DNA from: Bradyrhizobium guangxiense
Lineage (GTDB): Bacteria; Pseudomonadota; Alphaproteobacteria; Rhizobiales; Xanthobacteraceae
Assembly: GCF_004114915.1 (NCBI RefSeq)
Contig: NZ_CP022219.1
Location: 2,882,501-2,946,500 of the forward strand
DNA length: 64,000 nucleotides
Reading direction: 5' to 3'
Notes under the pieces: generated by a model
The model's input: the letters and a program-made list of their open reading frames with translations, nothing else
Database searches by the model: none
Told to the model about the DNA's origin: nothing
Shown here: piece by piece, positions 52,986 to 62,000 of the stretch
How positions within the stretch are numbered: position 1 is the stretch's first letter
Layout of the letters: each line of letters opens with the position of its first letter
Made by a program: the position numbers and the translations under genes

Positions 52986-53867
52986 ATGTCCCGCGTCGCC
53001 TTCATCGGATTGGGGCGAATGGGCCATGGCATGGCCGGCCGTTATCTCGATGCCGGCTTCACAGTGACGCTGTGGAATCGCAGCAAGGCGAAGGCTGAGG
53101 ACTTGATCGCGCGCGGCGCACATTGGGCGACGTCGCCCGAGGACGCCGCGATCGACGCCGATGCGGTCGTGACCATGGTCGCCGACGACGAGGCCTCACG
53201 CGCGGTCTGGCTCGGACCGAAGGGCGCCGCCAAGACGGCGAAAGCCGGCACCATCGCGATCGAATGCTCGACCGTCTCCTATTACCACGCCCGCGAGATG
53301 GGCCGCGAGCTCAACGCGCGCGGGCTGATCTATATCGATTGCCCCGTGACGGGATTGCCGGACGCGGCGGCGGCCGGGAAACTGACGCTGCTGGTCGGCG
53401 CCGACGCCGCCGATCTCGAACGCGCGCGGCCCTATCTTGAGCCGATCGGCTCGACCATCCGTCATTTCGGCGCCGTCGGCTCCGGCACGGTCTACAAGCT
53501 CATCAACAATCTCATGGGCGCGATCCAGATCGCCGGTCTGGCCGAGGGCCTTGCGATCGCCGAGCAGGCCGGGCTCGACATGAATCTCGTGCTGGAATCG
53601 ATCCAGGCAGGCGTCGCCGCAAGCCCGCAGGTAGCGCGTCACTCCAAGCGCATGGTCGCCCGCGATTTCAGCGGCGCGACCTTCACTGCAGCGCTGCGAC
53701 ACAAGGATGCCGCCTACGCCGTGAAGCTCGCCGAGAGCCTCCTGGCGGACAAGCCGCTGGTCTCGCGCGCCGCAGTCGAGGCTTACGCGCAGGCGAGGGC
53801 CGCGATGCCTGACGACGACGAAGGCAAGATGATCGAGCTGGTGTCGCGGCCGAAGAAGCCGTCCTAG
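52986..53867 (+). CDS. NAD(P)-dependent beta-hydroxyacid dehydrogenase
   Basis: A 293-residue protein of the 3-hydroxyisobutyrate dehydrogenase family: FIGLGRMGHGMAGRYLDAGF is the NAD-binding fingerprint, DCPVTGLPDAAAAGKLTLLV is the substrate-binding stretch (in place of DAPVSGG), and YKLINNLMGAIQIAGLAEGL carries the catalytic Lys and Asn. It oxidises a beta-hydroxyacid or reduces a semialdehyde. It starts two bases after the prfB stop codon and is very likely translated with it, though the two functions are unrelated. Confidence 0.9.
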   Translation: MSRVAFIGLGRMGHGMAGRYLDAGFTVTLWNRSKAKAEDLIARGAHWATSPEDAAIDADAVVTMVADDEASRAVWLGPKGAAKTAKAGTIAIECSTVSYYHAREMGRELNARGLIYIDCPVTGLPDAAAAGKLTLLVGADAADLERARPYLEPIGSTIRHFGAVGSGTVYKLINNLMGAIQIAGLAEGLAIAEQAGLDMNLVLESIQAGVAASPQVARHSKRMVARDFSGATFTAALRHKDAAYAVKLAESLLADKPLVSRAAVEAYAQARAAMPDDDEGKMIELVSRPKKPS

Positions 53868-54061
53868 GTCGTGTCCTCATAAACTTCAGCTTGGCAACGC
53901 AAAGCAGAAGTCTCCGACCATGAAAGGCTATTCGGCTTCTCACCCATTGCGGACCTCATCTGTTCAACCTCTCAAAATTGGATTAAGGTGGCACTACAAC
54001 CATTTGGTGCGGACACAAAAAGCTGTCTAAAATTCCTTCGGTTTTCCTTGGAGAGACTGCA

Positions 54062-55012
54062 ATGTCGATTGCATCATTCAGGGTAGTGAGCATGTTTCTT
54101 CTTGCGGCCGTCTCATTCTTCTCAGGCGCCCCCGCAAGTAGTCAGGAAATTCGTGTGACTTTGCTAGGCACAGGCAATCCTCCACCAGTGATGGATCGTT
54201 TCGGTCCGAGCATACTGGTCGAGGCCGGCGACAAGAAGTTTCTTTTCGATGCTGGTCGGGGCGCAATACAGCGCATGACTCAAATCAAGGTTGGATGGGA
54301 GACTATCAACGGTGTGTTCTTTACTCACCTTCATTCCGATCACGTCGTCGGATTTCCTGATGCATGGCTGACCGGCTGGCTTGTTAGCAGGCGGAACCGG
54401 CCGTTGGAGGGGTGGGGACCACCAGGGACCGAGAATATGGTCAGCCATCTTCGGCAAGCATTCGAGTTCGATATTCGTTTCAGAATATCTGACGATAAAG
54501 CACCGGCAGAAGGCGCTCTCGTCAATACGCATGAGATCGGCGCAGGCCTAGTTTATGAACAAGACGGCGTGAGAGTAACGGCGATCAAAGTCGACCATGC
54601 GCCGGTCGAGCCGGCTTACGGCTATCGGATTGATTATGCGGGCCGCTCGGTTGTTCTATCAGGTGACACCCGAATTTCTGACAACCTCATCCGCGCGGCG
54701 GAAAGCGTTGATCTTCTGGTGCACGAAGTCGCGTCGCCGGAGTCTTTTCAACGTGCCGGTATTCCGGCCGAGCGTATGAAAACAATTGTCGGACACCACG
54801 TCACTCCTGAACAGGCTGGGGAAGTATTCGAAAAGGCCAAACCGCGGTTGGCTCTCTATTCTCACATAGTATTACCCACAGCCACAGCCGACGATCTCGT
54901 GCCGGGTACGCGCAAAAACTATCGTGGCCCTTTGGAAGTCGGTGAAGATTTGATGGTCATCGAAGTAGGTAAAGAGATCGTTGTTAAACGCCCCTCCCAC
55001 AAGGTTCAATAG
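54062..55012 (+). CDS. Exported metallo-beta-lactamase-fold hydrolase
   Basis: A 316-residue protein with a signal peptide (about residues 1-28, ending SSQE) and the metallo-beta-lactamase fold: HLHSDH at residues 89-94, a metal His in KVDHAPVEPAYGYRIDYAGR, the Asp in LSGDTRISDNLI and the last His in IVGHHVTPEQA. It resembles RNase Z-type and arylsulfatase-like MBL proteins, but the signal peptide places it in the periplasm. Substrate unknown. Its coding sequence and the 190 bases before it are more AT-rich than the surrounding genes, pointing to horizontal transfer. Confidence 0.85.
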   Translation: MSIASFRVVSMFLLAAVSFFSGAPASSQEIRVTLLGTGNPPPVMDRFGPSILVEAGDKKFLFDAGRGAIQRMTQIKVGWETINGVFFTHLHSDHVVGFPDAWLTGWLVSRRNRPLEGWGPPGTENMVSHLRQAFEFDIRFRISDDKAPAEGALVNTHEIGAGLVYEQDGVRVTAIKVDHAPVEPAYGYRIDYAGRSVVLSGDTRISDNLIRAAESVDLLVHEVASPESFQRAGIPAERMKTIVGHHVTPEQAGEVFEKAKPRLALYSHIVLPTATADDLVPGTRKNYRGPLEVGEDLMVIEVGKEIVVKRPSHKVQ

Positions 55013-55262
55013 CAGCCATCCCAGAACAAGAGGATGACCGCTTGTGGCCCTTAGCCGACCAACTGGAGCGACCTGGCCATGTCCGCTATCGAAAGCTGAA
55101 CGGACAAGGGCTGGCGATCGATAGACGCGCTTTGCACCTGCTATAGCGCAGCAGTAACTTCCGACCTGTTGTTTCACCTTGCGGAAAATCGTGACGCTTG
55201 CCAGCCGCTATCCTGCTTGCGACACTCCCCGCAAAATAAGACTACAAACAGGGGAGAGAACG

Positions 55263-56498
55263 ATGCCGGGTCGTCGCAAGAATCTCGCTGCCCTCGCCAT
55301 GCTTGTTGCCGGAGTGCTCGTCACGCTACCGGCTTTGGCGCAGAAGAAATACGACCCCGGCGCCAGCGACACCGAGATCAAGATCGGCAACATCATGCCC
55401 TATAGCGGGCCGGCGTCCTCCTATGGCGTGATCGGCAAGACAGAAGCCGCCTATTTCAAGATGGTCAACGACCAGGGCGGCATCAACGGGCGCAGGATCA
55501 ACTTCATCAGCTATGACGACGCCTATTCGCCGCCGAAGGCCATCGAGCAGGCGCGCAAGCTGATCGAGAGCGACGAGGTGCTGTTGATCTTCCAGGCGCT
55601 CGGCACGCCCTCGAACTCCGCGATCATGAAATACATGAATGCGAAGAAGGTACCGCAGCTCTTCGTCGCCTCCGGCGGCACCAAGTTCGGCGATCCCAAG
55701 AACTTTCCCTGGACCATGGGCTTTCAGCCCAACTACCAGAGCGAAGGGAGGATCTACGCCAAGTACATTCGCGAGCATTTCCCCAACGGCAAGATCGCGG
55801 TGTTCTGGCAGAACGACGATGCCGGCAAGGACCAGTTCAAGGGTCTGAAGGATGGGCTCGGCGACAAGGCGAGCATGATCATCGCGGACAAGTCCTACGA
55901 GGTCAGCGATCCCTCGATCGACTCGCAGATCGTCGCGCTGCACGATTCCGGTGCGGACATCTTCTTCTCATGGGCCGCGCCGAAAGGCTCGGCGCAGGCG
56001 ATCCGGAAGGTGGGCGAGCTCGGCTGGAAGCCGAAGTTCTTCCTGGCCAACACCGCGACCTCGGTCGCCTCGGTGCTCAAGCCCGCCGGGCTCGACTATT
56101 CCAAGGACATTATCTCGACTGCGTACCTCAAGGACCCGACCGATCCGGCCTGGGACAAAGATCCCGCCGTGATCAAATGGCGCGAGTTCATGGACAAATA
56201 TTACCCCGACGGCGACAAGGCCAACGCCAATAACATCTACGGCTACGTGCAAGCCGAGGCGATGGCCCAGGTGCTGAGGCAGTGCGGCGACAACCTGACG
56301 CGCGAGAACGTGATGAAGCAGGCGGCCAATCTGAAGAACTTCCATACCGACCTGATGCTGCCGGGCATCATGGTCAACACCTCGCCTGACGACTATTTCC
56401 CGATCGAGCAGATGCAGCTGATGCGGTTCAACGGGCAGGCCTGGGAGCTGTTCGGCGATGTCATCACCGGAGAGGTCGGCCACGAGCGCAGCCAGTAA
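55263..56498 (+). CDS. Periplasmic substrate-binding protein of an amino-acid type ABC transporter
   Basis: A 411-residue protein of the type 1 periplasmic binding family (LivK/branched-chain amino acid or related), with a signal peptide ending ALAQ, then EIKIGNIMPYSGPASSYGVI, INGRRINFISYDDAYSPPKA, an elbow in PQLFVASGGTKFGDPKNFPW and the second lobe SDPSIDSQIVALHDSGADIF. ATG 55263 with GGGGAGAG upstream is chosen. No permease or ATPase gene is nearby, so the ligand cannot be guessed; LivK-like proteins bind branched amino acids, aromatic compounds or urea. Confidence 0.9.
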   Translation: MPGRRKNLAALAMLVAGVLVTLPALAQKKYDPGASDTEIKIGNIMPYSGPASSYGVIGKTEAAYFKMVNDQGGINGRRINFISYDDAYSPPKAIEQARKLIESDEVLLIFQALGTPSNSAIMKYMNAKKVPQLFVASGGTKFGDPKNFPWTMGFQPNYQSEGRIYAKYIREHFPNGKIAVFWQNDDAGKDQFKGLKDGLGDKASMIIADKSYEVSDPSIDSQIVALHDSGADIFFSWAAPKGSAQAIRKVGELGWKPKFFLANTATSVASVLKPAGLDYSKDIISTAYLKDPTDPAWDKDPAVIKWREFMDKYYPDGDKANANNIYGYVQAEAMAQVLRQCGDNLTRENVMKQAANLKNFHTDLMLPGIMVNTSPDDYFPIEQMQLMRFNGQAWELFGDVITGEVGHERSQ

Positions 56499-56517
56499 GT
56501 AACCGGCTGCGCGGCCT

Positions 56518-56614
56518 AAAGCGCGATGAGATTAGATGAATCGTCATCGCTCTTTAGGTTGTTGTTTTCGCATGATCATTCCGGAAAACCGCTTCGCACT
56601 TTTCCGGATCATGC
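56518..56614. repeat. Paired inverted repeats of a Rhizobiales dispersed family
   Basis: GCATGATC..CCGGAAAA and TTTTCCGG..GATCATGC (56570-56614) form a near-perfect inverted repeat around CCGCTTCGCAC, and AAAGCGCGATGA with TCATCGCTCTTT form a second one at 56518-56555. This combination is common between converging genes in Bradyrhizobium and Rhodopseudomonas. Confidence 0.75.
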
Positions 56615-56615
56615 T

Positions 56616-57968
56616 TTAGCCCGCGCTGAGGCGCACGCCGGCGCGCAGGAATTTCTGCGGATCGACCGCTTCGCCCTCGATGCGGGTCTCGTAATGCAGA
56701 TGCGGACCGGTGGAGCGACCTGTCGAGCCGACCAGGCCGACGACCTGGCCGATCTTCACGAACTCGCCGACCTTGACGCTGATCTCGGAAAGATGGCCGT
56801 AGCGGGTCGAAAGCCCGTTGCCGTGGTCGACCTCGACCATGCGGCCGTAACCGCCGGACCAGCCGGCGGAAACCACCTTGCCGTTGGCCGTGACACGAAC
56901 CGGATCGCCGGTGGCGGCGCGGAAGTCGAGCCCGGTATGCATCGCGGGCCGGCCCAGGAAGGGATCGCTGCGCACGCCGAAGCCGGAGGTGAACTCCACC
57001 TCGCCGATGACGGGCTTGCGGTAGGGCACCAGCGCCAGCGTGCGATTGAGACGGTCCATCTCGGCGCGGGTGACGTTGATGCGATTGAGCTGCTTCTCGA
57101 ACGGCCCGGCATTGGCGCTCAGCTTGATGGGAACGAACGGGCCGCCCATCGCGCTGCGCGGCACGGCGGCTTCGAGATTGGCGAGATTGAGACCGAGATC
57201 GCTGACCACACCGCGCATCCGGCGCATGCGCGAATCCATGCCTTCCTCGACGGCGCTGAGCGTCGCCATCTGGCGACGCTCGACCTGGTCGAGCGAAGTC
57301 GTGAGCCGGACCAGAACGTTGTCAAAACCCTGGTTCTTGGCGAATTGATTGGTCAGCGGCGCCGCGACGGCCGGTGCGCGTGATTCCAGGCGTGCCTCAC
57401 GGTCCGGCGGTGCCACGAAGATAACGGTGTCGCTGATCGGTGAGGGTTTGGGCGTGATCTGGCTGGCATCGCCGCGTTGCGGGGCCGCGCGGGGAATCGA
57501 GCCTGTCACATCGGGCATGGCCCCGAGCGCCGTCGCCCGGGACTCCAGCGCCGTCTGGCGCCTCATGATCTGGTCGAGTTTCTGGTCGAACTGTTCCTGG
57601 TCGAGCAATTGGCGGCTGGTGGTGCGGTCGACCTTGGCGCGCAGCTCGGCGATACGATCCTCATAGGCGTATTGCATCTCGGCCTGGCGGGCGATCAGCC
57701 GGGTCAGGACGTCGTCCCGGAACGCAAAATAGGTAGCGGTCGCCGCCGACCACAGACCGAGCAGCACCACGGTGCCGACCACGATCCAGAATACCACCGG
57801 CCCGAAGCGGACCTGCTTGCCGGCATGGACGATGGTGTAGGCATCGTCGGTTGCGGGAAGGGGGATCGCCGCGGCGACCGCGGCAGTGGGACGCCGTTGG
57901 AAGGACCGTCCGTGGTCGTGCGGATGATGTTGGGGGTACTGCGAGTATTGGGCAGAACTTTTCGACAT
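56616..57968 (-). CDS. Membrane-bound M23 family peptidase (LytM domain)
   Basis: A 450-residue protein: a cytoplasmic N-terminus with a His-rich patch (QYPQHHPHDHGRSF), a membrane helix at about residues 55-80, a coiled coil with long linker, and a C-terminal LytM/M23 domain with HTGLDFRAATGDPVRVTANG, GNGLSTRYGHLSEISVKVGE and STGPHLHYETRIEG, which supply the zinc ligands (His, Asp, HxH). The LytM motifs appear intact, so it may cut peptidoglycan cross-bridges or activate amidases. Start ATG 57968 is chosen. Confidence 0.92.
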   Translation of the reverse strand: MSKSSAQYSQYPQHHPHDHGRSFQRRPTAAVAAAIPLPATDDAYTIVHAGKQVRFGPVVFWIVVGTVVLLGLWSAATATYFAFRDDVLTRLIARQAEMQYAYEDRIAELRAKVDRTTSRQLLDQEQFDQKLDQIMRRQTALESRATALGAMPDVTGSIPRAAPQRGDASQITPKPSPISDTVIFVAPPDREARLESRAPAVAAPLTNQFAKNQGFDNVLVRLTTSLDQVERRQMATLSAVEEGMDSRMRRMRGVVSDLGLNLANLEAAVPRSAMGGPFVPIKLSANAGPFEKQLNRINVTRAEMDRLNRTLALVPYRKPVIGEVEFTSGFGVRSDPFLGRPAMHTGLDFRAATGDPVRVTANGKVVSAGWSGGYGRMVEVDHGNGLSTRYGHLSEISVKVGEFVKIGQVVGLVGSTGRSTGPHLHYETRIEGEAVDPQKFLRAGVRLSAG

Positions 57969-58079
57969 CGGCACTCCCGCGCCGGTCGGATGAGTCCGTA
58001 CGGCCCTAATTGCCGCAGCAATCTGGGCCGGTCATGGTTAATTTTCCGGAAACGGGAACACGCGAATTCAAAGGACTGG

Positions 58080-58769
58080 TTAAAGGCTTCTTGCTGCTTC
58101 CAGCACGGCGTCGGCATGGCCGTCGACCCGGACATTGCGCCAGATCCTGGCCACCTTCCCATCGGCTCCGACCAGGACCGTAGTGCGAAGAATTCCAAGG
58201 AAGGTCTTGCCATACATGGACTTTTCGCCCCAGGCGCCATAGGCTTCCAGCATCTTGTGTTGTTCGTCCGAGATGAGGGGGACGGTCAGGCCATGCTTGT
58301 CGCGGAACTTCTCCTGGGCCTTTAACGGATCGGCGGAAATCCCGAGAACGGCGGTGCCGGCAGCCGCGAAAGCGTCGGCGAGGCGGGGGAAGTCGATCGC
58401 CTCCCTCGTGCAGCCGGGGGGGTCGGCGCGGGGGTAGAAGAACAGGACGAGCTTTTGGTCGGCAAAGTCCGCCGATGTGACCACGTCGCCGCCGTCGCGG
58501 GGCAGGCGGAAGGCGGGGGCCTTATGGCCCTCGGCCAGGCCGGACTTCGCCGTCGCGGGCGCGGATGCAGATTTGGAGGAATTTAACTGTTTCGATGCGG
58601 CCTTGTGTGATCCTGCTTTGGCTACGGTCCCGGCTGATTTGCGCGCCGGTCCCTTCCGTGTCTTTGCGGATCCTGTTTGAGTCGCTGCCCGCGTTTTCAG
58701 GGGCTTCTTTTTAGCCGTCGGACTGCCGGAGGGCGCCTTGGACGATTTCTTTCGGGATTTCTTGGACAT
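58080..58769 (-). CDS. Bcp/AhpC-like peroxiredoxin with a basic, histone-like N-terminal tail
   Basis: A 229-residue protein. Residues 1-77 are a Lys/Ser/Ala/Arg-rich, disordered tail (MSKKSRKKSSKAPSGSPTAK and on) reminiscent of histone H1-like tails. Residues about 80-229 are a peroxiredoxin fold: FRLPRDGGDVVTSADFADQK, LFFYPRADPPGCTREAIDF with the peroxidatic Cys, and FRDKHGLTVPLISDEQHKML. In Bcp proteins a second Cys stands five residues later; here it is Ile, and no other Cys exists, so it would be a one-Cys enzyme. It reduces peroxides with an external thiol partner. AAAGGAAGG precedes ATG 58769. Confidence 0.9.
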   Translation of the reverse strand: MSKKSRKKSSKAPSGSPTAKKKPLKTRAATQTGSAKTRKGPARKSAGTVAKAGSHKAASKQLNSSKSASAPATAKSGLAEGHKAPAFRLPRDGGDVVTSADFADQKLVLFFYPRADPPGCTREAIDFPRLADAFAAAGTAVLGISADPLKAQEKFRDKHGLTVPLISDEQHKMLEAYGAWGEKSMYGKTFLGILRTTVLVGADGKVARIWRNVRVDGHADAVLEAARSL

Positions 58770-59060
58770 ACGCCTTCCTTTCGACGCTTTCGGCGGGTCA
58801 ACCGAAACGGTATTGCAGCTCTCGTCCGGTGAGCCGGAATCGCGCCCTCGGCTGGGCAAGTCTGACGACGCCGGAGTATGGTTACAAGGAATTCCACGCA
58901 CCACACCACTGCTCGTTGAACGCGCTCCCGGGGCGAAATGACGAACAGCAGGAATATTCGAGGTATGGCTGCAGTGCCGGCGCAGGGAGCCTCGCTTCCC
59001 GTGGACGGCTGCGGTCCCGGCGGCGCTCAATCCTATGACGGGCGCCTGTATCGAGAGGCA

Positions 59061-62000
59061 ATGGCAAGGAATAAGTCGCCCCAGGATTACAATCGGGACT
59101 TCGATCGGCGCGGTGGTCAGCAACAACCGCAGGAATGGGACGACGCCGATTGGGATCCGGATCAGGAGGCGGCCGCGGGCCATCGCGCGCGCCGGCTGTT
59201 GTCGCGTTCCAACTCGGGCTTCCACCGCTTTGGTGACGGGTTTGGCGCGTTGCGCCGCTGGCTGGTCGCCGATCGCTGGCTGAAGCGCCTCGTCCTCGTC
59301 GTCGGGACGCTCGCCGTGATCTTCGTCGGCTGTTTCGCTGCGCTGTGGTGGCGGCTCGGCGCCGGTCCCATCAATCTCGACATCGCAACGCCGTGGCTGG
59401 CCGCGGCGATCGAGGACAATATCGGTCACGGCAACACGGTCGAGATCGGAGGCACCCAGATCGAGCGGGCCGGGCGGGTCCGCATCGCCGTCCGCATCCG
59501 CGACATCATCGTCCGCGATCGTGATCACGCCGTCGTCGCCAGCGCGCCGAAGGCCGAGGTGAAACTCTCGGGGGCGGGCCTGCTGATGGGGCACCTGCGC
59601 GCCGAGAGCCTCAATCTCGTCGACGCCGAGCTCGCGATCCGCATCGCACCCGACGGCACCGTCACCGTATCCGCCGGCGACACGGCAAAGCCGCTGGCAA
59701 CCGGCGTCGCCTCGAAGAAGGACGCGGGCCTGCCGCCGACATTTCCGCGCAACGGCGTCCCGCCGCCGCCATTCGCGACAGTGCCCCCGAACCAGGATCC
59801 GTCTCAAGCCGCCTCCCAGGCCGCGCCACAGGCGACCGCTCAGAGCGGCATCCTTCAGGGGCTCGACTGGCTCGACAGTCTCAGCATGACCGGTCTCGAC
59901 GGCCAGAACCTCAACGAGATCGGCCTGAAGAACGGCAATCTGATCGTCGACGATCAGCAGCGCGGCAGCAAATGGTCGTTTGAGAACATCACGCTCAGCC
60001 TGCGCCGGCCGAGCCGCGGCGGCGTCACGCTCAGCCTCGGCGAGGAGGGCGCGCGCCCGTGGATGCTGCGGGCCACGATCGGGCCGGCCGAGAACGGCGT
60101 GCGCTCGGTCGACATCAAGGCCGACAAGGTCTCGACCTCCAACATCCTGCTGGCGCTGCGGGTCAAGGACCTCACCTATACCGCCGATTTGCCGCTGACC
60201 GGCGAGCTCAAGGGCGAGCTCGGCCGCGACGGCGTGCCGACTTTCTTCCGTGGCAAGATCGCCATCGGCGCGGGCAATATCATCGATACCGATACGCCCG
60301 ACTATCCGATGGCGATCGACCAGGCCGAGATCAACGTCGAGTGGGACGCCAATCGGCGTGTGCTGGTCGCGCCGTTCAAGGTCCTGTCGGGCGCCAACCG
60401 CCTGACGCTTCTGGCCCATCTCGAGCCGCCCAACGGCACCGTCAACGACTGGCAGCTCGGCTTCAGCGGCGGCTCGATCCTGCTCGGCGGCATCGACAAC
60501 GAGCCGCCGCTCGTCTTCAACCGTATCGCGATCGGCTTCCGCTTCGACACCGACCACAAGCGCTTCCTGCTGACGCAGGCCGACATCAGCAACGGCGAGA
60601 TCGGCGTCGCAGGCACCGGTTCGATCGACTATTCCGGCGAGCCGCGGCTGACGCTGGGCTTTGCGGGAACGCCAATGTCGGCCTCGGCGCTGAAGCGGAT
60701 GTGGCCCACACTGGTGGTTCCCGAGCTGCGCGAATGGGTGATCGAGCGAATCGAGCGCGGCACGCTTCAGCGCATCGAGATCGGCATCAACTCGCCGGTG
60801 AAGAACCTCCCGCGCAAGGGGCCGCCGATTCCCGACGACGGCCTGTCGGTCAACATCGTGGCGAGCGGCGTCGCGGTGCGTCCCGTAGACGGCATGCCCG
60901 TCGTGCACGATGCCGATCTGAAGGCGCGGGTGACCGGCCGCACCGCGACCGTGAACATCGGGCAGGGCATTGCCGATACGCCCGCCGGACGCAAGATCAC
61001 GATCTCCGACTTCACCTTCGAGGTGCCGGACATGGCGCCCAAGCCGTCGCCGTCGCGCACGAGGTTTCGCGTCGAGGGACCGGTGCCCGCGGCGGCCGAG
61101 ATGCTGGCCAATGATCGCCTGAGCGATCTGTCGTCGACGGTCGTCGATCCCAACACCAGCAAGGGGACCTTCTCGGCCAACATCCAGCTCGGCATGCCGG
61201 TCAAGGGCGAGCTGACCAAGGCTGACACCACCTACGCCGTCACCGCCGATCTCAACGGTTTTGCCGCCGACAAGCTGGTGATGAACCAGAAGCTGGAGGC
61301 CAACAACCTCAAGATCGTCGCCAACAACCAGGGCTACCAGGTCAAGGGCGACGTCAAGATCAACGGGCAGGCGGCTTCGCTCGACTACCGCAAGCCGACT
61401 GAAGGCGATGCGGATGTCAGGCTGCAGGCGACGCTGGACGATGCGAGCCGGGCACGCCTGGGATTTGATCTGAGCCCCGCGGTCAGCGGATCGCTGCCGA
61501 TCAAGCTGTCAGGCAAGATTGCCGGCGGTCCCGACCAGACCACGAAGCTCGGCGTCGAGGCCGATCTGACGTCGGTGCGGCTCGACAACATTTTGCCCGG
61601 CTGGGTCAAGCTGCCGGGCAAGTCGGGCAAGGCCAGCTTCAAGGTCGTGCCGACGGCGCAATCGACGCGTTTCGAGGACATCGTCATCGAAGGCAGCGGC
61701 GCCTCGATCAAGGGCTCGCTCGAGGTCGACGCGAACGGCGACCTGATGAATGCCAGCTTCCCGACCTATTCGCCGTCGGACGGCGACAAGGCTTCGCTGA
61801 AGGTGGAGCGCAGCCAGGACGGCGTCGTCAAGGGCACGATGCGCGGCGACGTGTTCGATGGCCGCGGGTTCCTGAAATCGGCGATCTCGGGCAATCCCAA
61901 GGACGACAAGAACAAGATCAAGAATGTCGATTTCGACATCGACGTGAAGCTCGGTGCCGTCGCGGGTTTCAACGGCGAGGCGATGCGCAGCGTCGATGCC

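Noticed and set aside
55013..55262. Remnant of a dispersed element or gene before the binding protein
   Set aside because: Phrases such as CATGTCCGCTATCGA resemble repeats seen in rhizobial genomes, but no full inverted arms or frame could be defined.
58770..60908. A very long open frame on the minus strand continuing upstream of the peroxiredoxin (942 codons in total)
   Set aside because: It is antisense to the YhdP-like gene, whose GC-biased codons leave few stops on the opposite strand. The product is Arg/Asp/Gly-rich with no domain, and the real peroxiredoxin starts at ATG 58769 with a good ribosome site.
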